A stretch of 64,000 bases of DNA. It comes from Ampelomyces quisqualis (lineage: Eukaryota > Ascomycota > Dothideomycetes > Pleosporales > Phaeosphaeriaceae). The notes below the pieces were generated by a model. It was not told where the DNA came from, ran no database searches, and saw only the letters and a list, made by a program, of their open reading frames with translations. Below are positions 24,616-35,600 of this stretch, one piece after another; within the stretch, counting starts at the first letter, position 1; the number at the start of each line of letters is the position of its first letter. A program made the position numbers and the translations under genes. Location of the stretch: the NCBI GenBank assembly GCA_018398575.1, contig JAGTXZ010000005.1, positions 3,472,001 to 3,536,000 on the forward strand, given 5' to 3'.

Positions 24616-25280
24616 CTCTAAGACAGTGCAAGAGCGTTTGGATTACGAGGAGAAGCTCAGACGGCGGTCGAGGTATGAATCTCTGAATACTCTACTGTGA
24701 TATGCTCTCATGTAGGCATGTTGATCGCATCCGCATCTGATTCATGCCGAGGTAAGCATTTCATCCCACCTCGGGCTCTTATAAGCACGCGTATACCCTG
24801 GCAGAAGAACATCTCGTGTATAGAATTGCAACTCACATGTGATTAATGTTGCCGCGACTGCGAAGAGTGATGCCGAATTCTTTCCCCCTACCTGCGCACC
24901 TCGCCAACCCATGAGATCTTGGGCGGGTGGCCGGGTATCTGCTATTCTGCGTGTTGGCTTGGTTTTGCTTTGTTTACATTCTCATCTCCGCTGGAGTCAC
25001 GCATCGTCTGCAAGCGTTCGCCTTCTTTTATCAACACCAGCAGGTTAGCTTAGACGAAGATGCAATGGATTGGAGTGGTTGTCACATTTTACCAATCACG
25101 GTGCTCAATCCACGATGTCGAGTAAGAAGCGCTGTGGGAGCTCTGAACAACAGTTCACACGCAAATCGGCCCGGGCCGACTTTGAGAAGGCACCTCGCTC
25201 TCATAGCGCCCGCAGGATCTTCGCTGCCTCAAAACCACTACGAAGTACACCCTGAGCTTATCCACCTTATCGCGACAAAC
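24616..25280. other. Intergenic, divergent upstream region
   Basis: It separates the truncated MFS gene (-) from the triple-repeat gene (+). It contains one copy of a dispersed hairpin repeat (24,894-24,937). A frame open from 24,927 runs into the downstream gene, but its N-terminal part looks non-coding, so it is not taken as the start. Confidence 0.5.
24894..24937. repeat. Dispersed hairpin repeat, copy A
   Basis: This 44-bp sequence starts GCGCACCTCGCCAACCCA and ends CGGGTGGCCGGGTA. It matches a second intergenic copy at 50,313-50,361 except for a small internal length difference and two substitutions. The arms CCTCGCCAACCC and GGGTGGCCGGG are imperfectly complementary, so it can fold. 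It may be a short non-autonomous mobile repeat or a shared regulatory element. Confidence 0.6.
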
Positions 25281-26555
25281 ATGTCTTCTGACTATGGTTC
25301 AGACATCTTGTCCGATGATATTGTTCCAGTTGAGGATATTCAACCTCACGTTGAAGCTTCTACCACGACGCCCCGTCAGCCCCTGAAACCTCGCGACTCC
25401 AATGTACTCGCAACTCCACCGCCTTCGGATCGTAGTAAACATAACGATGCGTTTATAGCATCTTCGAAAACGCCCGTGATTACCGGCCGCCAATCTCATT
25501 TGCAGAAATATCGATCGCAATCCTCTGCCTCTGCTTCAGCCATCCCGAGTACGCCTTTGCGACAGCATGCGCCTCCACAGCAAAAACCGCCTTCGTCATC
25601 TCAACCTCTACCGACTCCGCTGAACATTTATGTGGCACCATCACATGGTTGTGCGCCGCCGTCGTCACAGCCCACGCCGTCTAGACGACCGATCGAGCCG
25701 CGACTATCGAAAATTCCAACGAGCACACAATCCCCACAAGTCAATCGTCTCACAACCACATACACAGCACCTACAATGTACCAGCGCAACAGTGAGTTTC
25801 CTTTGTATCGCTTTCCCTTTGGCACACACAGGGGCAAGACTTTATTCGAAGTACCAGAAAACTACATTGCGTATCTGCGCGTTGATCAGGAAATGGCAGA
25901 CAGCATGCCCGGTCTGACAGCAGTCTTGCGTCTCTTTGATGCTGGCCAAACACCATCTATCCCGCCTTCCTCGAGTCAGCCAATCGCTCAAGAAGCGCCA
26001 TCGTCCTCTGCGTCCGCCAGAGTACCGCCGTCTCAGCCTGTTACGCTTCAAGAAAGATCATCACCATCCGTGCCATCGAGCATATCACTAGCGCCATACC
26101 GATTTGACTTTGGGAAACACATCGGATTGACACTCTCGGAAGTGCCAGCGGACTACATAAGGTTCTTAAAGCAGAAAGGCATAGTCGAAAGTAAACCAGC
26201 GCTTGCTGTAGCAGTCATCAAGCACGAGCGCGAACAGGCAATATGCACGCAGCAACGAACATCAGAACCTGCTACCTCACAATACACCTTGACTTTCGGA
26301 AAGCATATCGGAAAGACGTTGAACGAAGTGCCTGCTAACTACATCGATTGGCTGAAAACTTCATCGAGCATGTATCAAGAAAGTAAAACACTTCGTGATG
26401 CGATCGCCAATTGGGACTATCTCCACCCAGTATTACCGCCAAAACCCTCGTCCAAGCGAAAACGCGCGCCTCCAATCAGCATGAGCCATTTTGGATTATC
26501 AACTTCGTCCAGTGGTCGCAGATATGCGCCGAAGAAAAAGATGAGGACATGGTAA
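25281..26555 (+). CDS. Protein with three QSregVF/ExoX-C-like repeats
   Basis: Single-exon gene, 424 residues from the ATG at 25,281 (MSSDYGSD); the frame is open farther upstream, but that part is not protein-like. The first about 170 residues are Ser/Pro/Gln-rich and probably disordered. Three copies of a short module follow at about residues 176-200, 273-297 and 335-359, with consensus Y-x-(F/L)-x-FG-(K/T)-H-x-G-x-TL-x-EVP-x-(N/D)-YI-x-(Y/F/W)-L. This matches the DUF3820 (QSregVF_b)/exonuclease-X C-terminal-like domain, normally a single copy in bacterial proteins and nuclease tails. No nuclease catalytic domain is present. The C-terminus is basic (KRKRAPP, PKKKMRTW), suggesting nuclear location and nucleic-acid contact. 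Function is unknown; a DNA- or RNA-associated role is inference. Confidence 0.8.
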   Translation: MSSDYGSDILSDDIVPVEDIQPHVEASTTTPRQPLKPRDSNVLATPPPSDRSKHNDAFIASSKTPVITGRQSHLQKYRSQSSASASAIPSTPLRQHAPPQQKPPSSSQPLPTPLNIYVAPSHGCAPPSSQPTPSRRPIEPRLSKIPTSTQSPQVNRLTTTYTAPTMYQRNSEFPLYRFPFGTHRGKTLFEVPENYIAYLRVDQEMADSMPGLTAVLRLFDAGQTPSIPPSSSQPIAQEAPSSSASARVPPSQPVTLQERSSPSVPSSISLAPYRFDFGKHIGLTLSEVPADYIRFLKQKGIVESKPALAVAVIKHEREQAICTQQRTSEPATSQYTLTFGKHIGKTLNEVPANYIDWLKTSSSMYQESKTLRDAIANWDYLHPVLPPKPSSKRKRAPPISMSHFGLSTSSSGRRYAPKKKMRTW

Positions 26556-26802
26556 AATCACAAGGATTCAATTTACGGCATAAGCCATGACATCAAAAGT
26601 TGCACAATGTTTGGTATTTGGTACTGCTCTACTAACTATGTTTAAATCAAGAGTTTATGCTCCTCGAAGCAGCCAAGATTTTGGGAGGCCTAGCAACCAG
26701 CGCGAATGTGCCTGCTGAAGGGTGTATAACCGCGGCCAGCGCATGCTTCAACAGGTGTCACGACTGATGTCCTTAAATGTCTTACTGCTGGCTTGGATGG
26801 TC

Positions 26803-27753
26803 TCAAGTGGTCGTGTCCGTAACACGCTCGTCTCCTGGGGCGACAATTTTGAGAGCGGCATACACTTTTCCGTGCGAGATCAATTGGACAGCGCTCCAGC
26901 CGCTTTTACTCGACCAGTCTGATCGTACACACAACCAGTTCTGATAGGTCCATCCAAGTTCTGGCTCACTGTGTTCGTTGTACCGAGGCTCCACGCGCAG
27001 TAGGTCGGACCCATGTAGATATTCGGTGTCGACGAACAAGTAAAAAGCATGCACGACTTCATGCATCAGTATATGCGCGAAATCTAACAAGGCGTTCAAC
27101 TGGTATGCCGATCGATCTCGCGTCATCTCTTGCTCAAAGTACCGCAGCCAGCCAGATCTACAGAGACTAACATAGGCTTGGCCTTCACACATTGTATGAG
27201 ATAAAGTCCGATCACCGGCCAGGATCCTGCGCTCGATCGATTTTGTCCTCGTTTGCCCAAGAAGGTCGTCGTACAAGCGAGCAAATACCGTTCTCCCAAT
27301 CGCCCCGGAGGAGTCTGGTTGTGCAAATTGGAACTGGACGCGGGTCTTCATGACGTCGAACGTGTCCTTGACGGCTTCGAGACCCAAAGGCTCGCCTTCC
27401 CATGGGCCTCTGGCAATGTACGCGTTACCTTTCTCTGTCCTTTCGCCAACGACTTTACCATTACAAAGGTGGTCGAATGGTGAAAGCATGCTTGGCACGG
27501 TGATGAGAAGAGATGCGAGACGAAGTGCCGGTGTCAGTGCTTCGTAGGCAGTGCCAGAAATCATTTCCAGGCTTGTGGGGTATTCCACTCCACCTTTGAT
27601 CGTATACTCTTCAACTCTGAAGTTTGCGTGGCTGAACAGAGGGTGAATTGGGTTATCGAGATCTCCTAGTGGGTTTGACACAGGGTCGGGACCACATGCG
27701 TTACTGGTGAATTCGGCAACTGCCTTGACAGTGGACGCAAATGTGGTCGACAT
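26803..27753 (-). CDS. Putative zincin-like protein (HEVVH)
   Basis: Intronless, 316 residues from the ATG at 27,753. The notable motif is HILMHEVVHAFYLF, with HExxH at residues 231-235 in a hydrophobic helix-like context, as in zinc metallopeptidases. Acidic residues about 27-34 residues later (NEHSEPELGW, 259-268) could supply a third ligand, as in gluzincins or other zincins. No signal peptide or transmembrane segment is seen, so it would be intracellular unless the start is wrong. The rest of the sequence belongs to no family I recognise. It lies tail-to-tail with the triple-repeat gene, 247 bp away. Peptidase activity is inference from the motif. Confidence 0.7.
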   Translation of the reverse strand: MSTTFASTVKAVAEFTSNACGPDPVSNPLGDLDNPIHPLFSHANFRVEEYTIKGGVEYPTSLEMISGTAYEALTPALRLASLLITVPSMLSPFDHLCNGKVVGERTEKGNAYIARGPWEGEPLGLEAVKDTFDVMKTRVQFQFAQPDSSGAIGRTVFARLYDDLLGQTRTKSIERRILAGDRTLSHTMCEGQAYVSLCRSGWLRYFEQEMTRDRSAYQLNALLDFAHILMHEVVHAFYLFVDTEYLHGSDLLRVEPRYNEHSEPELGWTYQNWLCVRSDWSSKSGWSAVQLISHGKVYAALKIVAPGDERVTDTTT

Positions 27754-28119
27754 GCTTGAGTTTAGCTGAATGCTTGGGAAGGATACAGCTGAAGGCGGCC
27801 GAGGACTAAATGTCGCGCGACAAGCACCTTTCGATCAGGCAGTGAACGGATACAGTGAGTCAGGGCACCAATGTATTGTGGATGCTCAATTGATATCGTG
27901 CAATCGAATATGGTTCTCCCGCACTCGTTGCTCACTCATTGTATGCCTAACAGTGAAAGTGCTTAGAGTAATCTCAACCCCAGTACCAAGATCATCCGGA
28001 TATTTTCAGAACACCAAACATTGACAGCATTTATCATCGAATCCCACGCTATGCTAAAAAGACATGTTTGATCTTCCCTCGACCTGGACACCAAAAACAA
28101 ACAGCCAACCTATTCGAGC
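27754..28119. other. Short intergenic region
   Basis: It lies between the start of the zincin-like gene and the stop of the sulfide:quinone oxidoreductase gene, both on the minus strand. It must contain the promoter of the former and the 3' UTR of the latter. No specific element was recognised. Confidence 0.4.
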
Positions 28120-29463
28120 TCATCTCAAAAACCCCTTGGGCCCACCCCACATACCATTAACATGGAATTTCCCATACACCCAGGGAAAGAAGTCTTTCTT
28201 TAAATAGTAAAACGCTTTCCTAGGAACACCCTGGTCGATACCAAGCAAATTTCCAAAAGTCTCCTTGGGCACCCCACCGTACTTGAACTCCGCCAACAGG
28301 ACCTTGTCCCCACCTGTGAGCAGCGGACAGGAAGTATATCCATCGTATTCGCCAACCAATTCCTTGCCTCGATAACTGCGCATAATGTTGGAGACAAGAA
28401 CGGGCGCTTGGGCAGTAATCGCCGCCACGGTCTTGGAGGTAGGCAAGCTGGAGGCATCGCCAATGGACCAGACGTTGGCGTATTTCTTGTGACGGGTAGT
28501 TTTGTCATCGACGTCTACGTATCCAGCGTCGTTTGCTAGGCCGCTTTGCTTGATGAAGGCGAGTGGTTTGTTCTTGGGCGAGACGTGTAGGAAGTCAAAG
28601 TGCCTTGTGACTTGTGACTTGTCGGGTCGAGCGAAAGTAGCCGTTTGGCCGTCGATAGCGATGAGATCGTGCTCAAAAAGGGCTTCGACGCCACGCTGTG
28701 CTCGGAGGTCGTTGAGGATCGCGCTGTATTTGGGTACTCCGAACATAGTGGGCAGGCCGGTTGCGAAGCTGATGTTGATGGGCGAGCGATCACTCGAGTT
28801 GTATAGGCCCGCTCGCTTCCAGTGATCGAGTGCGAGCCACATGATCTTCTGAGGTGCACCAGCACACTTGACGACGCCGGCAGGTTGTGTGAAGATGGCA
28901 TTTCCTTTGTCGAATCTCTTGATTGTGCGAAACGTTTTGTCGCAGTATTCGTAGTTGTAGATGGAGGACACAAGTGCATCGGGATTCGCTAACGCTTCAG
29001 GCAGGCCCTTGACACTACTGTAGTCGACAGTGATGCCAGGTGCAACGACTAGATGTTCGTAATCAATCCGGTCGCCATCCGCCAGAGTGACCTGGTTCTG
29101 CTCAGCAGATATCGCTCCCGCACTTTTATTGTAAAACTTGAACTTGGGATCCATCAAGCTTTCAAGTGGTCGTCGCAGCTCTTCTTTGTCCTTGAGACCA
29201 CCGCCAACGAGCGTCCAACCAGGCTGGTAGTGATGCCATGTTGCGGGGTCAATGATGGCGATGTCGTCTTGACTGAAGTTGCCTTTTCGTAGCAGCTGAT
29301 GGCTTAGAGCGATACCTGCAGAGCCACCACCAATTACTACGACTTTGTGACTGCGAGCAGCGCTGCTCACAGGTGATACAGTTGCGAGACCTCGAATTGT
29401 CTGCAGGGTGGGCCACATCTCCGCAAGACGTTTGCTTCTCAGAGCAGTTCTGCAGCAAGCCAT
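28120..29463 (-). CDS. Sulfide:quinone oxidoreductase, mitochondrial
   Basis: Single-exon gene, 447 residues from the ATG at 29,463 (MACCRTALRSKR); a longer open frame upstream has no coding character. An Arg/Ser-rich presequence of about 35 residues is followed by KVVVIGGGSAGIALSHQLL, the FAD-binding Rossmann motif, then NAD(P)H-dehydrogenase-like FAD domains. Two Cys fit redox positions: VVKCAGAPQK and GYTSCPLLTG. The C-terminal hydrophobic/aromatic region (YLKKDFFPWVYG) fits membrane association. Eukaryotic type II SQR (HMT2 in fission yeast, SQOR in animals) oxidises sulfide to persulfide or polysulfide and passes electrons to ubiquinone in the inner mitochondrial membrane, detoxifying sulfide and supporting heavy-metal tolerance. 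Length and motifs agree well. Confidence 0.92.
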   Translation of the reverse strand: MACCRTALRSKRLAEMWPTLQTIRGLATVSPVSSAARSHKVVVIGGGSAGIALSHQLLRKGNFSQDDIAIIDPATWHHYQPGWTLVGGGLKDKEELRRPLESLMDPKFKFYNKSAGAISAEQNQVTLADGDRIDYEHLVVAPGITVDYSSVKGLPEALANPDALVSSIYNYEYCDKTFRTIKRFDKGNAIFTQPAGVVKCAGAPQKIMWLALDHWKRAGLYNSSDRSPINISFATGLPTMFGVPKYSAILNDLRAQRGVEALFEHDLIAIDGQTATFARPDKSQVTRHFDFLHVSPKNKPLAFIKQSGLANDAGYVDVDDKTTRHKKYANVWSIGDASSLPTSKTVAAITAQAPVLVSNIMRSYRGKELVGEYDGYTSCPLLTGGDKVLLAEFKYGGVPKETFGNLLGIDQGVPRKAFYYLKKDFFPWVYGKFHVNGMWGGPKGFLR

Positions 29464-30543
29464 AGTTAGTCCTTGCGATGATGTTGTTAGGCGAAGAACA
29501 ATTGTCGGGAAAAGGAACGCTAAGCTCAAGACCCGGTCGATGGTGCAATTTGTCACGTGAGGTTTGCTGCAGCACGGGCCGTTGTTAGAGCTAGTGTGAT
29601 GATAGGGAATCCCAAATACACTTGGCTTATCGAATTTCATAAGTTTGTATTGAGCCCGGGGGTAGAAGCGCGACGCGCATGGAGAGATTTCCTGATGTAC
29701 CCGCACGTGACCCCTCCCCAAACTGACCGGAGTTCGTGGGAACGGGTAGCGCCGTGGTGCCCCACTTTCGGCGAAGTCGTGCTCAATAGAGATGGCTATA
29801 TTTCGAATACGAGTGTAATTTTTTTTAAATATTCCAAATAGAATAGTATGCTATAATAAACTCGAATTTGAATATTAATTAACTGCTAGCTATATAAGGA
29901 AGGAGGTGGTGATTCATTAAGATCTTATTCACCCAGGGTTTTGATCGTTCTGATCCGTCTTATGTTTAGATTCTTCCTCTACCTCCTCTACTGCAAAATA
30001 ACTAGGCATTGCGGTTAATACTTGATCTCGCACACGGAGATTCTGGAACACGAACAGCTAAAAACATAGCAAATGTAAGGCAGTGCACTTTTGGATGCTG
30101 CAGCATCCAGTACAATATTCGAGCCCGATTGAATTTTCTAAATGAATATTATAAAGAATGTTGTTCCGTACATGAATGGGCCATCTCTAGTGCTCAATGG
30201 TCACTTGCAGGGATTTAAAGCGGTGACCAAGTACCTCACTCTAGAGTCAACACTATTGAACGATCAAAAAGACAGAGCAATGGCGTCGCAATCATAGAAA
30301 TTCTTAATTTTACTACACAAGCTTACTCCTAATCAAAGGAAATAAAAGAGTGCAAATCCGCACAGATGCGTACATCGTGTGCAACTGATAAGTGCGTCCA
30401 GTGGCGGAGCAGATCGTGTCTCCCCAATAGTGCTTTCTTCTTCAAGCTGCCGCGACTCGTCAAGGTGTGCTGCTTTATTTTCCAAGTCTTTCCCTGCACA
30501 AAGCGCCCGTCATTATGTATTGCTTCATTTACGGTCGTTCAGC
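29464..30543. other. Intergenic, 1.1 kb with an AT-rich patch
   Basis: It lies between the start of the SQR gene and the last exon of the phosphate carrier. An AT-rich patch (about 29,815-29,905) and an 18-bp perfect palindrome (30,092-30,109) stand out. No conserved coding sequence is visible on either strand. Confidence 0.5.
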
Positions 30544-31692
30544 CTAGTGCCCTCCGGTAGTGGGTAACTGTAAAGTGTCAGCCTAATTCAATCACAGACA
30601 ATATACAGAGAACTTACTCCAAGGTACACCTTGAAGGAGTCGTAGATCAACCATTGGAATGCAGTCAAAGTACCAATCATGAAGATACGGACGGGGAGTC
30701 CGTTCCAAAGACCTCCAAATCCGATCTTGCCGTAGATTCTGCCGATAGCTTGACCTGCGCCCTCGCCAGCTTTGCGGTCGCTGTTGAGCTTCGAGACCAT
30801 GACATCTGTGCAAGGTTAGTGGCTGCATCTGGAAGGTAAATTTGTCGGTACAAGAATGCAACTTACCAGCAGGATGCGACACAACGGCACAGAAGATACC
30901 TGCAATGTAACCGCCCGCGAAAGACACTCCAGTCTGCTGCAGAGCATTGAATGAATCTTTTGGCTTTCCAAGGAACGCGTAGATTCGCGACACCGTCTCT
31001 TCAAACGTCGCAAATTTGACCATGGTGTAAGGAATCTGTCTCGCCCAGAGCGGATAGAGCCCCTTGTATAAGCCAGCAACACCCTCCTCCCTTATGACCT
31101 TGGACCAGCCCTCCCTCAAGCTATGCGCAAAAGGCGGCAGTGTAGTCTGCATGCGCACCTTGATTGCTTCCATTGGACACAGGGCGAGGTCAGCGATGAA
31201 TTCGGCGGATGCGGAGGCAGCAAGGAAGACAACTTGTTTCGGGACGTTGGGCGCAAGCTTGTCGCCATAAAGGTACTTGAAGACCTCGTAGAAGCCATAT
31301 TTGCCTGCTCCTTGAAACGAATAGCCGATGAAGGTGGGGGACCAGCCGAAGAAGACACCGCGGATGCCTTCTTTGGAGTAGATCATTTTCCATGCTTGCG
31401 AGTTGGATTTGTACAGAGAGGAGTCGACTTGTCGACGGCATTTCACCTAGGGAGAGCGTATTAGCATGTTTATCGCGTGATAGAGCACAGTGCACATCCA
31501 ATTGGGTACCATAACGCTCTGCAACAATCTTAGGGATGTGAGCAAGAATAGACTCACCAAATCAAGCGGCGTAACCATGGTATGCGTAGGTCCACAAGCA
31601 ATGATTCCACCCAATGTACATGCCGCAAAATAATTCGCGGAAAACAGCTCAATCTTCTTCTGCGGCGTCAATGCGCCCAACTTGTCTGCCAT
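30544..31692 (-). CDS. MIR1: Mitochondrial phosphate carrier
   Basis: Four exons: 31,692-31,558; 31,446-30,867; 30,805-30,618; 30,567-30,544, giving 308 residues; all three introns are GT-AG. It belongs to the mitochondrial carrier family (SLC25). The three carrier repeats each show the signature: PLDLVKCRRQV, PMEAIKVRMQ and HPADVMVSKLN, the last two split or preceded by introns. FFGWSPTFIGYSFQGAGKYG and GLYPLWARQIPYTMVKF are typical of the phosphate carrier (yeast Mir1, animal SLC25A3), which imports phosphate with protons into the matrix for ATP synthesis. The last exon is only 24 nt and encodes LPTTGGH. As in yeast Mir1, there is no long cleavable presequence. Confidence 0.95.
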
Positions 31693-32623
31693 TGCGTCGG
31701 TTCGGAAGCTTCAATTACCCTTACCAAACAATGCTCCTCGCGTGTACGTCTGCAAAGCGGGGTATCAAACGCCAATTGAGAAGAGAGGAGGAGCTGATGA
31801 AGAAGAAGCTTTTGCGAGAGGTGAAGAGGAGGTCGAAGGTTTTATTGACATATGACGCCGCGGTTCGGCGCGGAAGCAGGAACGCGATGTATATGAATGA
31901 CGTCGCTCGCTTATGTCAACGCGCTACCGTACTGCGCTGATGAAGCTTGATTGCGCGCTTATTCAGGTTTGTATTCCGAGGGGCCAGGAGTTTGATGCCA
32001 TGGCAGTTCATTTTGTATCAATAATGAGTATGGTAACAGCATTGCGGTTATGTATCTTGATGGTTCACTCCAAAGTTCATCTGCACGTGATGCAATAACT
32101 ATCACCTGCGCAAAGGATGCATTTCAATCGTTAACTCTAACCGACCTCAAGAGGCCAACGAAAAATGAAGAGCCGCGTTCCAAACAATGCCAATCCATCA
32201 AAGTCCGAGTTCATAACCGGAGCCATTTATAACACGTTATTCGTCCTAAGCGTCTCAATGCGCCCTCGCTATGCCGTCAAAATATGTATGTGAAGGGGTC
32301 CAAGAAGACCTGCAAAAATTGTGACCAGCAGCCGAAGCTCCAAACGCCATGCTCAATGAATCTCCGATCGTAACCTTCCTGGTCTGTAAATGTTGCAGAC
32401 CTACCATTGTGAACACCATACCCATCGATCCTTCAACGCCAGAGTGAGGGGAGTTTTAGGAAAATGTGACGCGAAGCCAATGCATCAAAAGTTTATCGAA
32501 ATGTTGTGAGGACTCGAACCTCCATCAGGAAAGAAAGACTCTCTTTCGTGGGTGCCGCCCAGTACTTCTCTTCCGCGCGATCGCGGCGCTACATGTTCTA
32601 TGAATGTCAAAACAAGCTTCACC
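31693..32623. other. Intergenic, 0.9 kb
   Basis: It holds the promoter of the phosphate carrier (31,693 upward) and the 3' end of the ubiquitin protease gene. Nothing else is supported. A tRNA B-box-like GGTTCGAGTCC (minus strand, near 32,510) is present, but no complete tRNA can be folded around it. Confidence 0.4.
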
Positions 32624-35600
32624 TCAATTTTCAAGGAGATTGTGAGCATCATCGGACTCACTGGCATAGTCCGATTGATCAAATGCCTCCCCTTGAGAAT
32701 TGGGCGTGCCTGTTTCATGAAGCCATGTGCGCATGCGAGCCTCAACTTCATGTTGAAATTGGCAGATTAAGGCGGCATCGTTGGCGCCTTGAAATTCTTG
32801 TACATCAGGTTCCTGACTTTGAGCCAAGATGTATAGTTGTTGTACTAACATCCGGCATGTGTCCACCAATGGGACCACAAACGATCGCTGCCGACCGACG
32901 CCCCTTTCGTACGCAAATTTGTGCATCAGATCCACAAGCAGATCCCGGGCGGAATTGTACTTCGCATTGATGGTCTCTGGAAGGTAGGCATCATCGTTGC
33001 TGTAAAGCTGCTGGAAGAAGCTGAAGGATGCCTTTCGCACTTGCTCATTGTAATGACAGAGCAATGGTATGGCGTATGTGCGGCTACGAAGCATAAGGGC
33101 CTGATGGAAGGCGTGAGGATGTCTTTGTAAGAAAGAGTTCTCTTTCTGAGCCTTCAGCAATCCAGAGTAGAACGTTAGGGCAGCTTCTCCGCTCGGCAGA
33201 CGATCTTCGGCGGCTCTATTGGGTGATGCGACGAGGTTCGTGACTCCATTGATGACTCTGGTAATATTTTCGCCTCTCGGACAGGCTTCGCAGTATGAAA
33301 GTGCGGCATAAACATATGCGTCAATATACGGGGGATCGAGTTGAAGCCCTTCCAAGATCGTGCGACCGATGTTCACCTGGATGGATTCGTTGGAGAATGC
33401 GAGCATCCATTTTACGATCTCACCAGGATAGAAGTGTTCTACCTTGCTATCGTCGAAGACTTCCAGAATCTTGTCAAGGACAGCGATCTGTTTGACCTCA
33501 TCTGACCACCAAGTCAATGCAGTCGCTTCCTTCCTTACGAGCGGGAACTTTGTCTGCTCGAGGTCGAGCGTGGCAAGCCGGTCGGGAGTCGGGCTTTCAA
33601 CTATAGTCGGCAAGGTCGGATCCATCTGCGACAGCAGTTTCCATACAAAGCCAATCATTCTGTTGAAGAATCCCCGTCTCTTCTCCATGATCTTCGCGAA
33701 CTCGGATAATTCCCTCTGGTACTTGTCGCATGCATGCATGCAGAAAAGACGTAAACAGAAGTAGAGCAAGCCGTGATTCAGCAGCTCGGCAGTCTCCAAG
33801 TGCCCAATCTCGGACAGCTGAGTCAACATGAGGTAAAAGTCTTCCCAGCCACGGGTGCTCTCGTAGGACTCAGCGGCAGTCTTGCGAAATCTCCGGACCA
33901 GTACAGAGAACATGCCCTCCTTGAAAGTAATCGAGTCCACTTCCATGTCGCTGTCAGTCAAGTCCACTCCATACATGATAGGATCTTGCTGCCGCAGAGT
34001 TTTCAGACTATCAACAATCAATGACCGCACTTGCGACCGAATCCTGGGATGGGTGCACTTGAGGATGATATTAGTCAAAGCATGATCGTCTGTTGCAAGC
34101 CATTGCAACGCGATAGCGCAGCATGTCGCACAAGATAGCATGGATCGTCGAAGCTGAAGAAGCAGATCAAGAAAGATCTCGGAGTTTTGCTGACGCCAAG
34201 CTATGTGTCCCAAATGCGCAAGTATGATGTGCAATGCGTTCGTTTCTTGGCCATGATCTTCGGAGCAGGTTCCGTGGTTGACTTTTCGGGAAACACCATG
34301 AAGCTGTCGAACGAATTTTGCGTGCGCTGGGTCGAAGAGGGCGTATTCCCGAACGAATTGACCATTCTGAAGATCAATCTCCTCCTCGAACAACTTCGGT
34401 ATGTTGACTTGAGGAGTGCACGCCGTGGAGATGATACTTTGACGACGCTGATCTTCGTCAACAGCAGCCCTACGCTGGTAGAATAGCATATAGGCAGAGA
34501 ATTGCTTGATCGGCCTATTGTAACCATCTCCTTCGGCGAAACCACCAAAAGTCCTCTCTGCAATCTCGGCGGGGTCGAAAGGCACAACCTCGCTGTCGTT
34601 GAACTCAACCCAAGTGGTTTGTGTCGAAGATGGGCGTTGACGAATGTACGAATAGTAGTGTCCATTCTCGCACGTGCCTGTGTGAACTAGAACACCGACC
34701 AGGTCAAATAAGTCTTCTGCGCATGACGTAGTCGGATCGGCAAGGTAATCAGCCTTGTATGGGCTGATATCCAAAGACTCAGGAAAGGCGAAGTGGTCGT
34801 AAATCTTTCTCCTGCTAAAGTCGTTCAAATCGAACTCGAAACGCTTGAGGTGAAATATCAGGTTGTCGGGTGCTTCCTTCAGACAGGTTCGCTTGACCGC
34901 GTCGACAAACTTCCCATCGCATGATTCGCATTTGTACTTGTTGTCTCCTTCCATGACGTCGCCTTGAACGTAAGCCTGCAAACTCTCTTGAAGATTGGCT
35001 TTGCCCGCAATGTCGCACTGAACAGCAAAGAACGGCTCCACGCGCTCTGAAACGTGTTCGCACTCTTTTGACTTGATCTGATTCAAGGTTTGACCACCGT
35101 AGAAAGATCGGAACTGCTGCTTATGCTCCTGCTGGAGTAATTGCGCCTCCCATTGGTCAAAAAGCAGGTTGTAAAACTCATCGGCGTCCATTTGGACCGT
35201 AATGTCAATGGGGATTTTGTCGAGACTATTGACGCAGGCTGCAAAGTCGCGTGGATCGGTCGATTTACGATAAGAGTTCTGCATCTGAGCGAAGAGACGT
35301 TGCGTTTCGAAGAGCAATTTCTGAGAACCAGAGGCATCCTTGACGTCCAGACTCAGCATAAACTTACGGAAGTTTAAGTTCATGAACAATTGCGTCAGTA
35401 GGGAATTCATGTAGCAAATCGCACGTGGGTTGTATAAGCCAACATAACCTGTGGTCGATCGAATCTCCAGGGATCGATCCACAAGGTGTGTAGACAGCAC
35501 GGGACCGATGTCCTCATTCTCAACTTCTCCAGCAAGTTGGAGCAAAATGTCGTAGGTGCTACGATCTTCGGCCAAGCCGAGCATGAGCTCGTACAGCTCC

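Noticed and set aside
24927..25280. Longer start for the triple-repeat gene
   Set aside because: The extra 118 codons look non-coding, include the dispersed hairpin repeat, and would add a spurious hydrophobic N-terminus.
29464..29721. N-terminal extension of the SQR frame
   Set aside because: The upstream part lacks coding character; the downstream ATG gives a typical mitochondrial presequence directly before the FAD motif.
32490..32600. Possible tRNA (B-box GGTTCGAGTCC on the minus strand)
   Set aside because: No A-box, acceptor-stem partner or anticodon arm could be found at a valid distance, so it is probably a chance B-box.
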